A stretch of DNA of 64,000 bases from the NCBI RefSeq assembly GCF_014642655.1, contig NZ_BMIR01000016.1, positions 1-64,000 of the forward strand. The letters run 5' to 3'. Shown here one piece after another: positions 43,587-53,132 of this stretch (positions are counted from its first letter, which is position 1; each line of letters starts with the position of its first letter). A program made the position numbers and the translations under genes. The notes under the pieces are model-generated. The model was not told the DNA's origin and did no database searches. It saw nothing but the letters and a program-made list of their open reading frames with translations. This DNA is from Pullulanibacillus camelliae. GTDB taxonomy: Bacteria; Bacillota; Bacilli; Bacillales; Sporolactobacillaceae.

Positions 43587-44864
43587 ATGATAAAAAAAGG
43601 GATAAGTGCATTAACGATTGTTCTTTTAGGACTTTCTCTTATTCTATCAGGTTGCTCGTCTTCTACAAGTGCTAAAAATCAAAAAGTGCTTACCATTTGG
43701 ACCTTTACTGATGAAGCAAAGTACGCGGTAAAAGAGTTTAAGAAAAGATACCCTGACATCAAAGTGAATCTTTTATTTATAACAAATGATAACTATGTAC
43801 AAAAGCTTATTTCAGTTCTTCAAGCAGGGAAAAAAGTACCTGACGTATTTTTCGTTGAAAATACGTATTGGCCACAAATCAAGCAAATTCCTCTACTAGA
43901 AAATCTATCAAAAGCACCCTTTAATGCCACACAAATTACTGATCAACAGTTTCAATATATCCAAGATATCGAAAAAGATGAGAAGGGAAATGTAAAGGGC
44001 TTAGGCTATCAAGGGACACCAGGCGCTTTCTATTACCGCCGCGATTTGGCGAAGAAATATCTTGGGACGGATGATCCCGATGAAGTCAGCCAGAAGATTT
44101 CAAGCTGGGATAAAATCATGGCGATTGGTGAAAAGGTCGTGAAGGAAAGTGGCGGCAAGGTCCATGCCTTATCCAGCTGGAGTGATATTGATATCGTTCA
44201 AAGCTCCAACATTAAAAAGCCGTGGGTTGTTGATGGAAAGCTCGTCATCGATCAAGCGCGACGGGATGAACTGGATTTGACGAAAAAGGCTCGGGAAAAG
44301 AATGTCGAAGCAAAATATGAGTCATGGGGATCAGCGTGGACAGCATCCATGCAGGAGGGGACAGTCATGTTTTACGCGGAACCGACCTGGGGACTTCCTT
44401 ATATTTTTGAATCCAATGCCCCTAAGACCTCTGGAAAATGGGGGTTGGCTAATGGTCCTAAAGCCTTTAGTAATGGCGGGACATTTATAGCCATGTATAG
44501 CAAAAGCCACCATAAAGACCTCGCTTGGAAGTTTATGAAATTTTATACCTCTGATCCAACATTTTCTAAAAAATTAGCAAAAAGTCAACAGTATTTTCTA
44601 AGCAATAAAAAAATTGATGCGGAATTGGCGTCAGAGTTAACCTCTGACTTTTTAGCGGGGCAGAAGTACTTTGACTTTTTTGAAAAAGCTGGGGAAGCTG
44701 TTCCGTCTGCACCACAAACAAAATATGACAATGATATTAATAGCATTTGGAATTCTAAGATGAATGACTATTTGAATGGTCGAATCAAAACGAAGGCAAA
44801 GATGCTGAAGGAATTCCGAACAGAAGTCGGTCATGATTTTCCAGAAATAGACGCGAATGAATAG
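43587..44864 (+). CDS. ABC importer solute-binding lipoprotein of the xylose locus
   Basis: A 425-residue extracellular sugar-binding lipoprotein, lipobox LSGC (Cys23), then a family-1 binding domain (LTIWTFTDEAKYAVKEF; PDVFFVENTYWP). I start it at ATG 43587, which gives an ideal lipoprotein signal peptide with AAAGGTGG upstream; starting at 43515 would add 24 residues before the signal. Heads the operon with permeases at 44911 and 45830 and the YesL homologue at 46730. The XylR operator and cre site upstream suggest a xyloside or xylo-oligosaccharide ligand. Confidence 0.9.
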   Translation: MIKKGISALTIVLLGLSLILSGCSSSTSAKNQKVLTIWTFTDEAKYAVKEFKKRYPDIKVNLLFITNDNYVQKLISVLQAGKKVPDVFFVENTYWPQIKQIPLLENLSKAPFNATQITDQQFQYIQDIEKDEKGNVKGLGYQGTPGAFYYRRDLAKKYLGTDDPDEVSQKISSWDKIMAIGEKVVKESGGKVHALSSWSDIDIVQSSNIKKPWVVDGKLVIDQARRDELDLTKKAREKNVEAKYESWGSAWTASMQEGTVMFYAEPTWGLPYIFESNAPKTSGKWGLANGPKAFSNGGTFIAMYSKSHHKDLAWKFMKFYTSDPTFSKKLAKSQQYFLSNKKIDAELASELTSDFLAGQKYFDFFEKAGEAVPSAPQTKYDNDINSIWNSKMNDYLNGRIKTKAKMLKEFRTEVGHDFPEIDANE

Positions 44865-44910
44865 GAAAGCATAGCTCATGATAGTGAGTGATTCAAAAGG
44901 AGGCAGAAAG

Positions 44911-45813
44911 ATGTTCTCAAAGACACTTCGTAAAGATCATTATGGGTACTTATTTATTGCTCCGTTCTTTATCATCTTCGTCATTTTTGGATTATATCCG
45001 ATTGTTTATTCCTTTTACTTGAGCTTGTGTAATTGGGATGGCTTTGGCAATCCTGTCATCATAGGCTTTGAGAATTACCAAAGGCTTTTAGGAGATTATA
45101 TGTTTTATAAATCCCTCTTCAATACGCTGTTTATTTGGGGGATATCGGTGATTCCACAATTAACTGTGAGCCTGATTATAGCGGTGATTTTGCATGAAAA
45201 ATTTATAAAAGGAAAAAGCATCTTTCGGGCGGTTTTTTTCTTTCCCAATATTGTTACAGCGGCATCGCTGGGATTACTGGTTGCTTTAATCTTCAGCTGG
45301 CAGACAGGCAGCTTTAATAATCTACTGATGAGTCTTGGCTTTATTCATGATCCAGTGAATTGGCCGAGTAGACCGTATTTTATGCGCTTGCTCGTATCTG
45401 GCATTCTCTTTTGGCAGTATTTTGGCTACTCCATGATCATTTATATTGCTGGATTACAAGGGATTTCTCGGGATATTTTAGAGGCAGCTGAAATTGATGG
45501 GGCCTCCAAAACGCAAGTCTTTTTTAGAATTACTCTTCCTCTTTTAAGACCCATCATGATCTTCCAAGTGGTGACGTCTATTATTGGTGGCATGCAAATT
45601 TTTGATCAACCTTATACACTAACCAATGGAACAGGTGACCCCAACAACTCCACACTGACAACCGTGATGTATCTCTATAAAATTGCCTTCACTCGCTATC
45701 AATATGGTTACGGATCGGCAGTGGCTTTTGGTTTATTCATTATCATCGTGATCTTCTCAATCATTTCCTTTGTGCTAATGAATCGAAGAAGTAAGAGTGC
45801 GACTAGTCTATAA
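44911..45813 (+). CDS. ABC sugar importer permease (MalF type), xylose locus
   Basis: A 300-residue permease: six membrane helices (YLFIAPFFIIFVIFGLYPIV first) and EAA loop LEAAEIDGASKTQVF. ATG 44911 follows AAAAGGAGG directly; the frame could extend to 44878, without a site. 46 bases after the binding-protein gene. Its last bases run into the ribosome site of the next permease. Confidence 0.92.
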   Translation: MFSKTLRKDHYGYLFIAPFFIIFVIFGLYPIVYSFYLSLCNWDGFGNPVIIGFENYQRLLGDYMFYKSLFNTLFIWGISVIPQLTVSLIIAVILHEKFIKGKSIFRAVFFFPNIVTAASLGLLVALIFSWQTGSFNNLLMSLGFIHDPVNWPSRPYFMRLLVSGILFWQYFGYSMIIYIAGLQGISRDILEAAEIDGASKTQVFFRITLPLLRPIMIFQVVTSIIGGMQIFDQPYTLTNGTGDPNNSTLTTVMYLYKIAFTRYQYGYGSAVAFGLFIIIVIFSIISFVLMNRRSKSATSL

Positions 45814-45829
45814 GAAGGGAGCAAGACCT

Positions 45830-46705
45830 ATGGCGAATAATACGAGTGTAACCCCACTAACAGAAAAGACACTCACTCCAAGATCAAGGGTTAAATGGAG
45901 TCATGTGATTATCTACGTTTTGCTAATTGTGCTGGCGATTATCTGTGTCGTCCCATTCTATATTATGATCATTTATGGCACACATACAAATGCAGAAATT
46001 GCTTCAAAATTTATCTTTCTTCCAGGCCGTTCTCTGGTAGAAAACTATCAGTCGATGATGGAGAACGTTAATATATGGAGAGGCTTTATGAATAGCTTGA
46101 TTATTTCCTGTTGTTCAACAGCCTTAACACTTTACTTCGGGGCGCTTAATGCTTATGGCTTTGCCAAATTTAATTTCAAGGGAAATAAAATCTTATTCTG
46201 GTTTGTCTTAGCGACAATGATGGTGCCCCAGCAACTCGGACTTGTAGGGACCTTTAGAATCATGTACCTCTTGCATCTTTTAGACACCTATGCCTCCCTT
46301 ATCCTTCCTGCTGCGGCAAATGCCTTTGCAGTGTTTTTTGTCAAACAGTTTATCGATGGCACCATTCCCAATGAAATCATTGAATCGGCTCGTGTCGATG
46401 GTGCAGGAGAATTTAAAACCTTTAACCGCATTATCCTGCCAATGCTTGTACCTGCCCTTGCTGCTCTTGGAATCTTTTCATTCATTGGTTCATGGAATAA
46501 CTTTATGGGGCCGCTTGTGTTGCTCTTTTCTAATGAAAAATATCCTCTCCCATTATTGGTACAGTTGCTACAAGGCTATTATGGCACCAACTATGGCGTT
46601 CAGTACCTTGGGGTGGCACTCTCTGTCCTGCCGATTATCATTGTATTTGCGATTTTTTCTAAACGAATCATTGGCAGTGTGGCTATTGGTGCCGTGAAGG
46701 GATAG
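45830..46705 (+). CDS. ABC sugar importer permease (MalG type), xylose locus
   Basis: A 291-residue permease with six helices and EAA loop IESARVDGAGEFKTF. ATG 45830 follows GAAGGGAG; starting at 45797 would overlap the previous gene. It completes the fourth importer; like the other three it lacks a dedicated ATPase, so a shared MsmX-type ATPase must energise it. Confidence 0.92.
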   Translation: MANNTSVTPLTEKTLTPRSRVKWSHVIIYVLLIVLAIICVVPFYIMIIYGTHTNAEIASKFIFLPGRSLVENYQSMMENVNIWRGFMNSLIISCCSTALTLYFGALNAYGFAKFNFKGNKILFWFVLATMMVPQQLGLVGTFRIMYLLHLLDTYASLILPAAANAFAVFFVKQFIDGTIPNEIIESARVDGAGEFKTFNRIILPMLVPALAALGIFSFIGSWNNFMGPLVLLFSNEKYPLPLLVQLLQGYYGTNYGVQYLGVALSVLPIIIVFAIFSKRIIGSVAIGAVKG

Positions 46706-46729
46706 AGGTTAAAAAGGGAGGAACGTGCT

Positions 46730-47377
46730 GTGCAATTGAATGGCTTGATGAATGGTTTCTATCGTGCAGGAGAATGGGTGATCCGACTCGTCTACGCCAA
46801 TTGTCTATGGCTGATATTTACTTTGTTAGGACTAGGACTCTTTGGCTTGATGCCGGCAACCATTGCGCTCTTTAGCTTGTTAAGAAGGTGGATTATGGGT
46901 CATGAGGATGTCGCCCCCTTTCATCTCTTTAAACAGTGTTTTCGTCAGGAATTCTTTAAGGCAAACGGCATAGGTCTCCTATTTCTAGCTATAGGTTATA
47001 TGCTTAGGATGGATATTCTTTATTTTAAATCATCTTCAGACGTTCTCTTCCAGCTCTTTCTTGTGCTCATGCTTGGTTTGGGGATTGTTTATTTTATCGT
47101 TTTACTTCACTTTTTTCCTGTCTATGTTCATTTTGATGTCCCCTTCCTTCACTACTTTAAATATGCCCTTATTATCGGTGTGACTCAATTATCGTCGACC
47201 TTGATGATGGTGATCGGTTCAATTGCTCTGTTCTGCCTGTATTGGTATTTTTCTGGGCTGATTCCACTTTTTTGTGTAAGCTTAGTGGCGTTAAATCTTA
47301 TGTGGTTTAACCACCGTGCGGTAAAAAAAATCGAGTATGAACAAGCTGCCCGCGCCATAAATATTAAAAATGAATAA
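46730..47377 (+). CDS. YesL-like DUF624 membrane protein
   Basis: A 215-residue membrane protein homologous to the 37966 gene (same ANCLWLIFTLLGLGLFGLMP and HFDVPFLHYFKYALIIG blocks). Five or six hydrophobic segments, basic C-terminus. GTG 46730 follows GGGAGG. Last gene of the xylose importer operon, 24 bases after the permease. Function unknown; likely an accessory of the transporter. Confidence 0.85.
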   Translation: MQLNGLMNGFYRAGEWVIRLVYANCLWLIFTLLGLGLFGLMPATIALFSLLRRWIMGHEDVAPFHLFKQCFRQEFFKANGIGLLFLAIGYMLRMDILYFKSSSDVLFQLFLVLMLGLGIVYFIVLLHFFPVYVHFDVPFLHYFKYALIIGVTQLSSTLMMVIGSIALFCLYWYFSGLIPLFCVSLVALNLMWFNHRAVKKIEYEQAARAINIKNE

Positions 47378-47392
47378 ATTTTGGTGAAATGA

Positions 47393-47421
47393 TTGACAAC
47401 GATTGAAAGATTAGTTAGACT
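47393..47421 (+). promoter_or_regulatory. Promoter of the oxidoreductase-xylAB series
   Basis: TTGACA (47393-47398), 17-base spacer, TAGACT (47416-47421). The XylR operator begins on the last base of the -10 box. Confidence 0.7.
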
Positions 47422-47441
47422 TAGTTTAATTAATAAACTAA
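47421..47441. promoter_or_regulatory. XylR operator 2
   Basis: Perfect 8-bp arms TTAGTTTA and TAAACTAA around a 5-base AT centre, at the transcription start. Differs from operator 1 in the outer bases (TTAG vs GTTT) but has the same spacing. Confidence 0.75.
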
Positions 47442-47525
47442 TAGAAGGTGGTAGTCTAAAGGTAACTAGTTTGAAGGGCCAGGACGGTAAATGTCAAGGA
47501 ATGAGAATCCCGCAATGATAGAAAA

Positions 47526-47539
47526 TGTAACCGCTTTTC
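47526..47539. promoter_or_regulatory. Possible CcpA cre site
   Basis: TGTAACCGCTTTTC matches 12 of 14 cre positions in the untranslated leader before the 47565 gene. Confidence 0.45.
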
Positions 47540-47564
47540 TAATTTAGAAAACAAGGGTGGGGCA

Positions 47565-48686
47565 ATGATGAAAAAAGTGAAGGTTGGAATCGTTGGCTGT
47601 GGAAATATTAGCTCGATTTATTTTCAAGCCGGCAAGACGTTTGACGTTTTTGATGTGGTGGCTTGCGCGGATTTAGATAGTGATCGAGCTAGAGGGCGTG
47701 CTGAAGAATATGGCATTCCGAAAGCCTGTACAGTAGAACAGCTTCTTGAGGATCCTGAAATAGACATTGTTGTGAATTTGACCATTCCAAAAGCCCATGC
47801 CAAGGTTGCTTGTGCTGCACTGGAGGCAGGTAAGCATGTCTATGGGGAAAAACCCCTGTCAGTATCACGTGAAGATGGGTTAAGAATGCTAGCGTTGGCA
47901 GAGGAAAAAGGATTGCGGGTGGGCAACGCTCCTGACACTTTTTTAGGTGGAGGATTACAAACCTCTCGTAAACTCATCGATGACGGCTGGATTGGGGAAC
48001 CCGTTGCTGCCACTGCCTTCATGATGGGGCATGGACATGAAAGCTGGCATCCTGACCCTGCCTTTTACTATCAAACAGGTGGAGGCCCCATGTTTGATAT
48101 GGGTCCTTACTATATTACAGCATTGATCTCATTAATCGGAAATGTCAAGCGTGTGACAGGGTCCGCACGGATCACCTTCCCTGAACGGACCGTTACCAGT
48201 GAACCTAAGTATGGGGAAACCATTCAGGTCGAGACACCCACACATATCGCAGGTATTCTGGATTTTAACAATGGTGCGGTTGGAACAATGATCACAAGCT
48301 TTGATGTGTGGCATCATCAGTTACCCTTCATTGAAGTCTATGGGACAGAGGGCAGCATGCGGGTCCCTGATCCAAACACCTTTGGTGGGCCGGTGCAAGT
48401 GCGCAGGCATGATGCTAAGGAATGGTCCGAGGTACCTCTCACACATGGGTTTACTGAAAATAGTCGAGGCTTAGGTCTTGCTGACATGGCCTATGCCATA
48501 CAGACAGGACGTCAGCATCGGGCCAATGGTCGGCTATCTTACCATGTATTAGATATAATGCACGGTTTCCATGATGCCTCTGAACAAGGGCAGCATGTTC
48601 TCTTGGAAAGTCAATGTGACAGACCGGAACCGCTACCGATGGGCATCAATGTGCATACCATCGATCGTTTATTAAAGGGTGAATAA
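47565..48686 (+). CDS. Gfo/Idh/MocA oxidoreductase under XylR control
   Basis: A 373-residue NAD(P)-dependent dehydrogenase: [14 protein letters not shown] cofactor turn, HVYGEKPLS, and [16 protein letters not shown] in the substrate domain. ATG 47565 (a second ATG follows) is behind AAGGGTGGGG. First gene after a good promoter with XylR operator; a repeat (48701-48859) separates it from the next gene. It likely oxidises a hydroxyl of a xyloside, providing the substrate for the TIM barrel protein downstream. That role is inferred from control and neighbours. Confidence 0.88.
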   Translation: MMKKVKVGIVGCGNISSIYFQAGKTFDVFDVVACADLDSDRARGRAEEYGIPKACTVEQLLEDPEIDIVVNLTIPKAHAKVACAALEAGKHVYGEKPLSVSREDGLRMLALAEEKGLRVGNAPDTFLGGGLQTSRKLIDDGWIGEPVAATAFMMGHGHESWHPDPAFYYQTGGGPMFDMGPYYITALISLIGNVKRVTGSARITFPERTVTSEPKYGETIQVETPTHIAGILDFNNGAVGTMITSFDVWHHQLPFIEVYGTEGSMRVPDPNTFGGPVQVRRHDAKEWSEVPLTHGFTENSRGLGLADMAYAIQTGRQHRANGRLSYHVLDIMHGFHDASEQGQHVLLESQCDRPEPLPMGINVHTIDRLLKGE

Positions 48687-48700
48687 CGCTTATTTTTTAC

Positions 48701-48859
48701 TATCAGAATTTATAACTTCGCTAACGCTCATGAAGGAAGAGAGTATAAGTGTAACTTTGACTTTCGTTCGCCACCTGAGGCTTGCGGGCAACCTAAGTGT
48801 GTGATTTGCAAAAATCACATCAGGAGTACCGGCGAAGTGGTGCAAGTCAAGTTTTCTAA
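48701..48859. repeat. Intergenic repeat R1, solitary copy
   Basis: A 159-base unit, from TATCAGAATTTATAAC to AAGTTTTCTAA, matching 21328-21482 and 55018-55177. It has an internal stem GTGATTT / AAATCAC with loop GCAA, and its ends carry CTTCGCT near the left and AGCGAAG-like sequence near the right. It lies between two genes of the xylose series. The short reverse-strand reading frames across it differ in phase between copies, so it is not coding. Confidence 0.8.
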
Positions 48860-48916
48860 CCAATATCACCATGATTAACTTCAGTGTTCAGAAAATGAAT
48901 AGAGGAGTGAACTGTA

Positions 48917-49885
48917 ATGAAATTGGGTGTATTTGCAGTATTATTTGGTGATCGTTCATTGGAAGAAGCCTTGGACATCATTGCGGAGCAAGGATTGGAA
49001 ACGGTAGAAATTGGGACAGGGGGCTATCCTGGAGATGGCCATTGCCGTCCTGCAGAACTCTTGGGGAATGAGGCCAAGCTTCATGCCTTTAAGGAAGCAG
49101 TGAGCAGTCGTGGTTTAGAAATCAGTGCACTTAGCTGTCATGGCAACCCATTGCATCCAAATTCGGAGACAGCATCACGTCACCATCAACAATTCCAGGA
49201 TACTGTGAGACTGGCAGAAAAATTAGGTGTCGATACGGTCATCACTTTTTCAGGCTGCCCAGGTGAATCGGAGTTCTCTCAGTTTCCGGCATGGGTTACC
49301 TGTCCTTGGCCAGAGGATCATCTTGAAGTATTGAAGTGGCAGTGGGAAGAAAAAGTCATTCCTTATTGGAAAGAGCAAAGTGAATTTTTACGTCAGCATG
49401 GGGTTAGAGTAGCGATTGAGCCGCATCCTGGATTTGTGGTTTATAATACCGAAACGGCTCTGCGCCTACGCGCGGCATGTGGGGATAATATCGGTGTGAA
49501 TTTTGATCCAAGTCATTTGTTTTGGCAAAATATGGACCCAATTGTTGGCATAAAAGAAATAGCCAAACATGGCGCTCTCTATCATTTTCATGCGAAGGAT
49601 ACCAATATAGATGATCAGAATACAGCTGCTAACGGTGTCCTAGATACCAAGCCTTATAGTGACGAGCTCCACCGTTCTTGGATATTTCGCTCCATTGGCT
49701 ATGGACACGGTGAAGAAACCTGGAGAAAGATTATCAGTGCGCTTCAACTTGTGGGTTATGAAGGCGCTATTAGCATAGAACATGAGGATAGCCTGATGTC
49801 TGTAGAGGAGGGCTTTCAAAAAGGCGTTGCTTTACTCCAAAATGCACTTATTAAGGATAAAGTAGGTGAGATGTGGTGGGCGTAA
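48917..49885 (+). CDS. Sugar phosphate isomerase/epimerase-like TIM barrel protein
   Basis: A 322-residue xylose-isomerase-like TIM barrel, longer than its paralogues by an insert around 105-140 (GCPGESEFSQFPAWVTCPWP). Ligands: Glu in VAIEPHPGFV, Asp and His in NFDPSHLFW, His in YHFHAKDT, Glu in SIEHEDS. ATG 48917 follows AGAGGAG. Its end overlaps the next dehydrogenase by 13 bases, so both are made together, pointing to consecutive steps on one substrate. Confidence 0.88.
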   Translation: MKLGVFAVLFGDRSLEEALDIIAEQGLETVEIGTGGYPGDGHCRPAELLGNEAKLHAFKEAVSSRGLEISALSCHGNPLHPNSETASRHHQQFQDTVRLAEKLGVDTVITFSGCPGESEFSQFPAWVTCPWPEDHLEVLKWQWEEKVIPYWKEQSEFLRQHGVRVAIEPHPGFVVYNTETALRLRAACGDNIGVNFDPSHLFWQNMDPIVGIKEIAKHGALYHFHAKDTNIDDQNTAANGVLDTKPYSDELHRSWIFRSIGYGHGEETWRKIISALQLVGYEGAISIEHEDSLMSVEEGFQKGVALLQNALIKDKVGEMWWA

Positions 49886-51042
49886 AGCAAAAGGAAGTAA
49901 GAATTGGTATGATTGGCTATCAATTCATGGGCAAGATGCATAGTCATGCCTACAGAGATCTCCCTTTCTTTTTTGATACAGAAGCCCGGCCCGTCCTTCA
50001 AGCGGTTGCCGGACGAAATGAAGCAGCGGTGAAGCAGGCGGCTGAGAAAATGGGCTGGGCATCCTATGAAACGGATTGGCGCCGGTTAATCGAACGCGAC
50101 GATATCGATGTCATTGATATCGTCACGCCAAATCATACCCATGCTGACATGGCGATTGCTGCGGCTGAAGCGGGCAAGCATATCATCATAGAAAAACCGC
50201 TTGCTTTGACCGTTGAACAGGCAGAGAGAATGGCTGAAGCCGTTAAAAGGAACAATGTCGTTCATATGATCTGCCATAATTATCGCTTTGCACCAGCTGT
50301 TCAATATGCGAAAAAGCTTATACAGGATGGTGTACTCGGACGGCTCTATCATTTTCGCGGGAATTACTTGCAAGATTTTATTATTGATCCTGCCTTTCCT
50401 CTGGTTTGGCGCTTAAAAAAGGAGGTGTCAGGATCTGGGGCACTTGGCGATATCGCAGCCCATAGCATTGATTTAGCGCGTTTTCTTGTTGGCGATATCC
50501 ACGAGGTGGTGGGCACAATGGAAACCTTTATAAAGAAAAGACCCATCGGTGAAATGGTTGGGGGCTTGAGTGCCAAGGTCGATAGTGATCAAATGGGCGA
50601 GGTGACAGTAGATGATGCAGTTGCTTTTCTAGCACGCTTCGAGAATGGAACGGTCGCTACCTTTGAAGCCACGCGATTTGCCGCTGGAAATCGCAATAAA
50701 AATACATTTGAAATCAATGGAGAAAAAGGCTCGATTCGCTGGGACATGGAGAATATGAACAACTTAGAGGTTTACTTGACTGAAGATGCCCCAGGACTTC
50801 AAGGCTTTCGTTTAATTAATTGTACAGAAGACATTCATCCTTATGCCGGGGCCTATTGGCCTCCAGGACACATCATTGGCTATGAGCATACCTTTATTCA
50901 TTTAATCTATGAATTTATGAAAGGTGTGACAAGTGGAGAAAGCCCACGCCCCAATTTTGAGGATGGAGTCAAAAATCAAAAGATACTGGCTGCAGTTGAG
51001 ACATCTGCCCAAACCAAACAATGGGTTACTATCGATTATTAA
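49873..51042 (+). CDS. Gfo/Idh/MocA oxidoreductase (ThuB-like context)
   Basis: A 389-residue NAD(P)-dependent dehydrogenase: GMIGYQFMGKMHSHAY (GxxxxMG turn), HIIIEKPLALT, and a GSGALGDIAAHSIDLARFLV substrate-domain stretch typical of myo-inositol/scyllo-inosose-type members. GTG 49873 or 49876 lies inside the upstream gene. Followed by a ThuA-domain gene; in rhizobia ThuB (Gfo/Idh) and ThuA together process disaccharides through 3-keto intermediates. A similar role on xylosides is inference. Confidence 0.88.
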   Translation: MVGVKQKEVRIGMIGYQFMGKMHSHAYRDLPFFFDTEARPVLQAVAGRNEAAVKQAAEKMGWASYETDWRRLIERDDIDVIDIVTPNHTHADMAIAAAEAGKHIIIEKPLALTVEQAERMAEAVKRNNVVHMICHNYRFAPAVQYAKKLIQDGVLGRLYHFRGNYLQDFIIDPAFPLVWRLKKEVSGSGALGDIAAHSIDLARFLVGDIHEVVGTMETFIKKRPIGEMVGGLSAKVDSDQMGEVTVDDAVAFLARFENGTVATFEATRFAAGNRNKNTFEINGEKGSIRWDMENMNNLEVYLTEDAPGLQGFRLINCTEDIHPYAGAYWPPGHIIGYEHTFIHLIYEFMKGVTSGESPRPNFEDGVKNQKILAAVETSAQTKQWVTIDY

Positions 51043-51073
51043 AGAACAGTCAGCTTATAAAAGGAGGGAAATA

Positions 51074-51724
51074 ATGAAAAAAGCACTGATTTTTCAAGGG
51101 GGCTGGGATGGTCATGAGCCAGAGCAGGTTGCCGAGATATTAAGAGGTGTCCTTGTTGAGGAACAGTTTGAGGTAAAAGTGACAGATACTTTAGACACGC
51201 TAGCTCAAGACGACCTCAGTCAGTATGATCTTATTGTTCCGAATTGGACTCAGGGAACGATTACAAAGGATCAGCTTCAGCCATTATTAAATGCTGTAGA
51301 AAGTGGCACAGGTCTTGCGGGCTTGCATGGCGGAATGGGCGATTCCTTCCGCATGGAAACGGAGTACCAATTCATGGTCGGTGGTCAGTGGGTAGCTCAT
51401 CCTGGCAACGATGGAGTGACTTATACGGTGCATATTTTAGACGAGGATCATCCTTTAACTCAAGGAATGAAAGATTTTAAAGTCACATCCGAGCAATATT
51501 ATATGCACGTAGATCCTGCGGTGAAAGTCCATGCCACCACACGCTTTCCTGTAGCTGATGGTCCACATGCGCCGAATGGTGAAGTGGAGATGCCTGTCGT
51601 TTGGTCCAAAAGATGGGGCAAGGGTAGGGTGTATTACTGCTCATTAGGCCATGTTGCCAATATTGTCAGCATGCCAGAAGTCATCTCACTCATGCGTAAA
51701 GGCATGGTATGGGCTGCAAGGTAA
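51074..51724 (+). CDS. ThuA-domain protein
   Basis: A 216-residue ThuA-like (class I glutamine-amidotransferase-fold) protein: KALIFQGGWDGHEPEQVAE at the N-terminus, LIVPNWTQG, GLAGLHGGMGDSF near residue 80, QYYMHVDP and a C-terminal RVYYCSLGHVA. ThuA proteins take part in use of trehalose-like disaccharides after oxidation to 3-keto sugars. ATG 51074 follows AAGGAGGG. It sits between the Gfo/Idh gene at 49873 and xylA, within the XylR-controlled series. Confidence 0.88.
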   Translation: MKKALIFQGGWDGHEPEQVAEILRGVLVEEQFEVKVTDTLDTLAQDDLSQYDLIVPNWTQGTITKDQLQPLLNAVESGTGLAGLHGGMGDSFRMETEYQFMVGGQWVAHPGNDGVTYTVHILDEDHPLTQGMKDFKVTSEQYYMHVDPAVKVHATTRFPVADGPHAPNGEVEMPVVWSKRWGKGRVYYCSLGHVANIVSMPEVISLMRKGMVWAAR

Positions 51725-51764
51725 TCGACATCTCAGAAAATATTAAAACTAGGAGTTGTTACAG

Positions 51765-53081
51765 ATGGGATATTTCGACACAGTAGAAAAAATTAAATTT
51801 GAAGGTAAAGAATCCACTAATCCATTAGCATTTAAGTTTTATAATCCAGATGAAGTCGTCGGTGGCAAAACCATGAAGGACTGGCTGCGCTTCTCAGTTG
51901 CCTATTGGCATACGTTTACGATGGATGGTTCTGATCCATTCGGTGTGGGAACGATGAATCGCCCTTTCAATGAATTCAGTGATCCATTGGATGCAGCCAA
52001 AGCGCGTGCTGATGCAGCATTTGAGTTATTTGAAAAATTAGGTGCGCCTTTCTATGCTTTTCACGATGTTGATATTGCTCCCGAAGGTGAAACATTACGA
52101 GAATCCAATAAAAATATTGATACAATCGTTGCTATTCTCAAAGACAAAATGCAAACCTCTGATATTAAATTGCTGTGGAATACGGCCAATATGTTTACTA
52201 ATCCACGTTTCATGCATGGGGCAGCGACATCAAGTAATGCTGATGTTTACGCTTACTCTGCCGCTAAAGTGAAAAAGGGCTTGGAGGTTGCAAAAGAATT
52301 AGGTGCTGAGAACTATGTCTTCTGGGGTGGTCGCGAAGGGTACGAAAGCCTCTTAAACACAAATATGGCACTTGAATTAGACAATCTTGCCCGCTTTTAT
52401 CATATGGCGATCGATTATGCCAAGGAAATCGGCTATGAAGGTCAATTCTTGATTGAACCAAAGCCAAAAGAACCAACCAAACATCAATATGATTATGATA
52501 CAGCAACAGCCTATGCCTTCTTACAAAAATACGGCCTACAAGACCACTTTAAAATTAATATTGAAGCTAACCATGCGACGCTCGCTGGGCATTCCTTTGA
52601 GCATGAATTGCATTATGCACGAATCAACGGCATTTTAGGCTCAGTAGATGCTAACCAAGGTGACTATTTGCTTGGGTGGGATACTGATGAATTCCCAACA
52701 GATCTTCAGATGACTACCCTGGCCATGGTGGAGATCATTAAAAATGGTGGGCTTGGTAAAGGCGGATTGAATTTTGATGCTAAAGTACGCCGAACATCCT
52801 TTGAGCCCATTGACCTTTTCTATGCGCATATTGTTGGGATGGATAGCTTTGCGTTAGGCTTAAAAACCGCGCATCGTTTGATTGAGGATAAAGTCTTCGA
52901 TACGTTTATTGAGGAGCGCTATCAAAGCTTTAACAAAGGGATTGGCTTAGATATCGTTAACGGCAATACGGATTTCCACAAGCTTGAGCAACATGCCTTG
53001 AGTGCGCATATCGAAAATAAATCGAGCCATCATGAGCTGATTCGTGGACTATTTAATCAATATCTTTTAACAAATAAGTAA
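51765..53081 (+). CDS. xylA: Xylose isomerase
   Basis: A 438-residue class II xylose isomerase converting D-xylose to D-xylulose in the cytoplasm. Landmarks: [10 protein letters not shown] with the catalytic His near residue 100, [15 protein letters not shown] near 185, [18 protein letters not shown] near 228 with metal-binding Glu, [11 protein letters not shown] near 268 and GSVDANQGD near 295. Length is standard. ATG 51765 follows AGGAG by ten bases; a TTG at 51756 is inferior. Last gene before a perfect terminator that separates it from xylB. Confidence 0.96.
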   Translation: MGYFDTVEKIKFEGKESTNPLAFKFYNPDEVVGGKTMKDWLRFSVAYWHTFTMDGSDPFGVGTMNRPFNEFSDPLDAAKARADAAFELFEKLGAPFYAFHDVDIAPEGETLRESNKNIDTIVAILKDKMQTSDIKLLWNTANMFTNPRFMHGAATSSNADVYAYSAAKVKKGLEVAKELGAENYVFWGGREGYESLLNTNMALELDNLARFYHMAIDYAKEIGYEGQFLIEPKPKEPTKHQYDYDTATAYAFLQKYGLQDHFKINIEANHATLAGHSFEHELHYARINGILGSVDANQGDYLLGWDTDEFPTDLQMTTLAMVEIIKNGGLGKGGLNFDAKVRRTSFEPIDLFYAHIVGMDSFALGLKTAHRLIEDKVFDTFIEERYQSFNKGIGLDIVNGNTDFHKLEQHALSAHIENKSSHHELIRGLFNQYLLTNK

Positions 53082-53095
53082 GTGGCATAAAGGAT

Positions 53096-53132
53096 GGGCG
53101 GGTACAAATGAGCACCTTGTACCCGCCCTTTT
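53096..53132 (+). terminator. Intrinsic terminator between xylA and xylB
   Basis: Perfect 12-bp stem GGGCGGGTACAA (53096-53107) / TTGTACCCGCCC (53117-53128), 9-base loop, then TTTTA. A TATAAT (53153-53158) downstream may serve a separate xylB promoter. Confidence 0.88.

Noticed and set aside
48690-48872. 60-codon reverse ORF across repeat R1 (and a similar one at 55020-55211)
   Set aside because: The shared part (HHFAGTPDVIF, NHTLRL) is just the repeat translated; the copies diverge by frame afterwards and neither has a ribosome site, so these are not genes.
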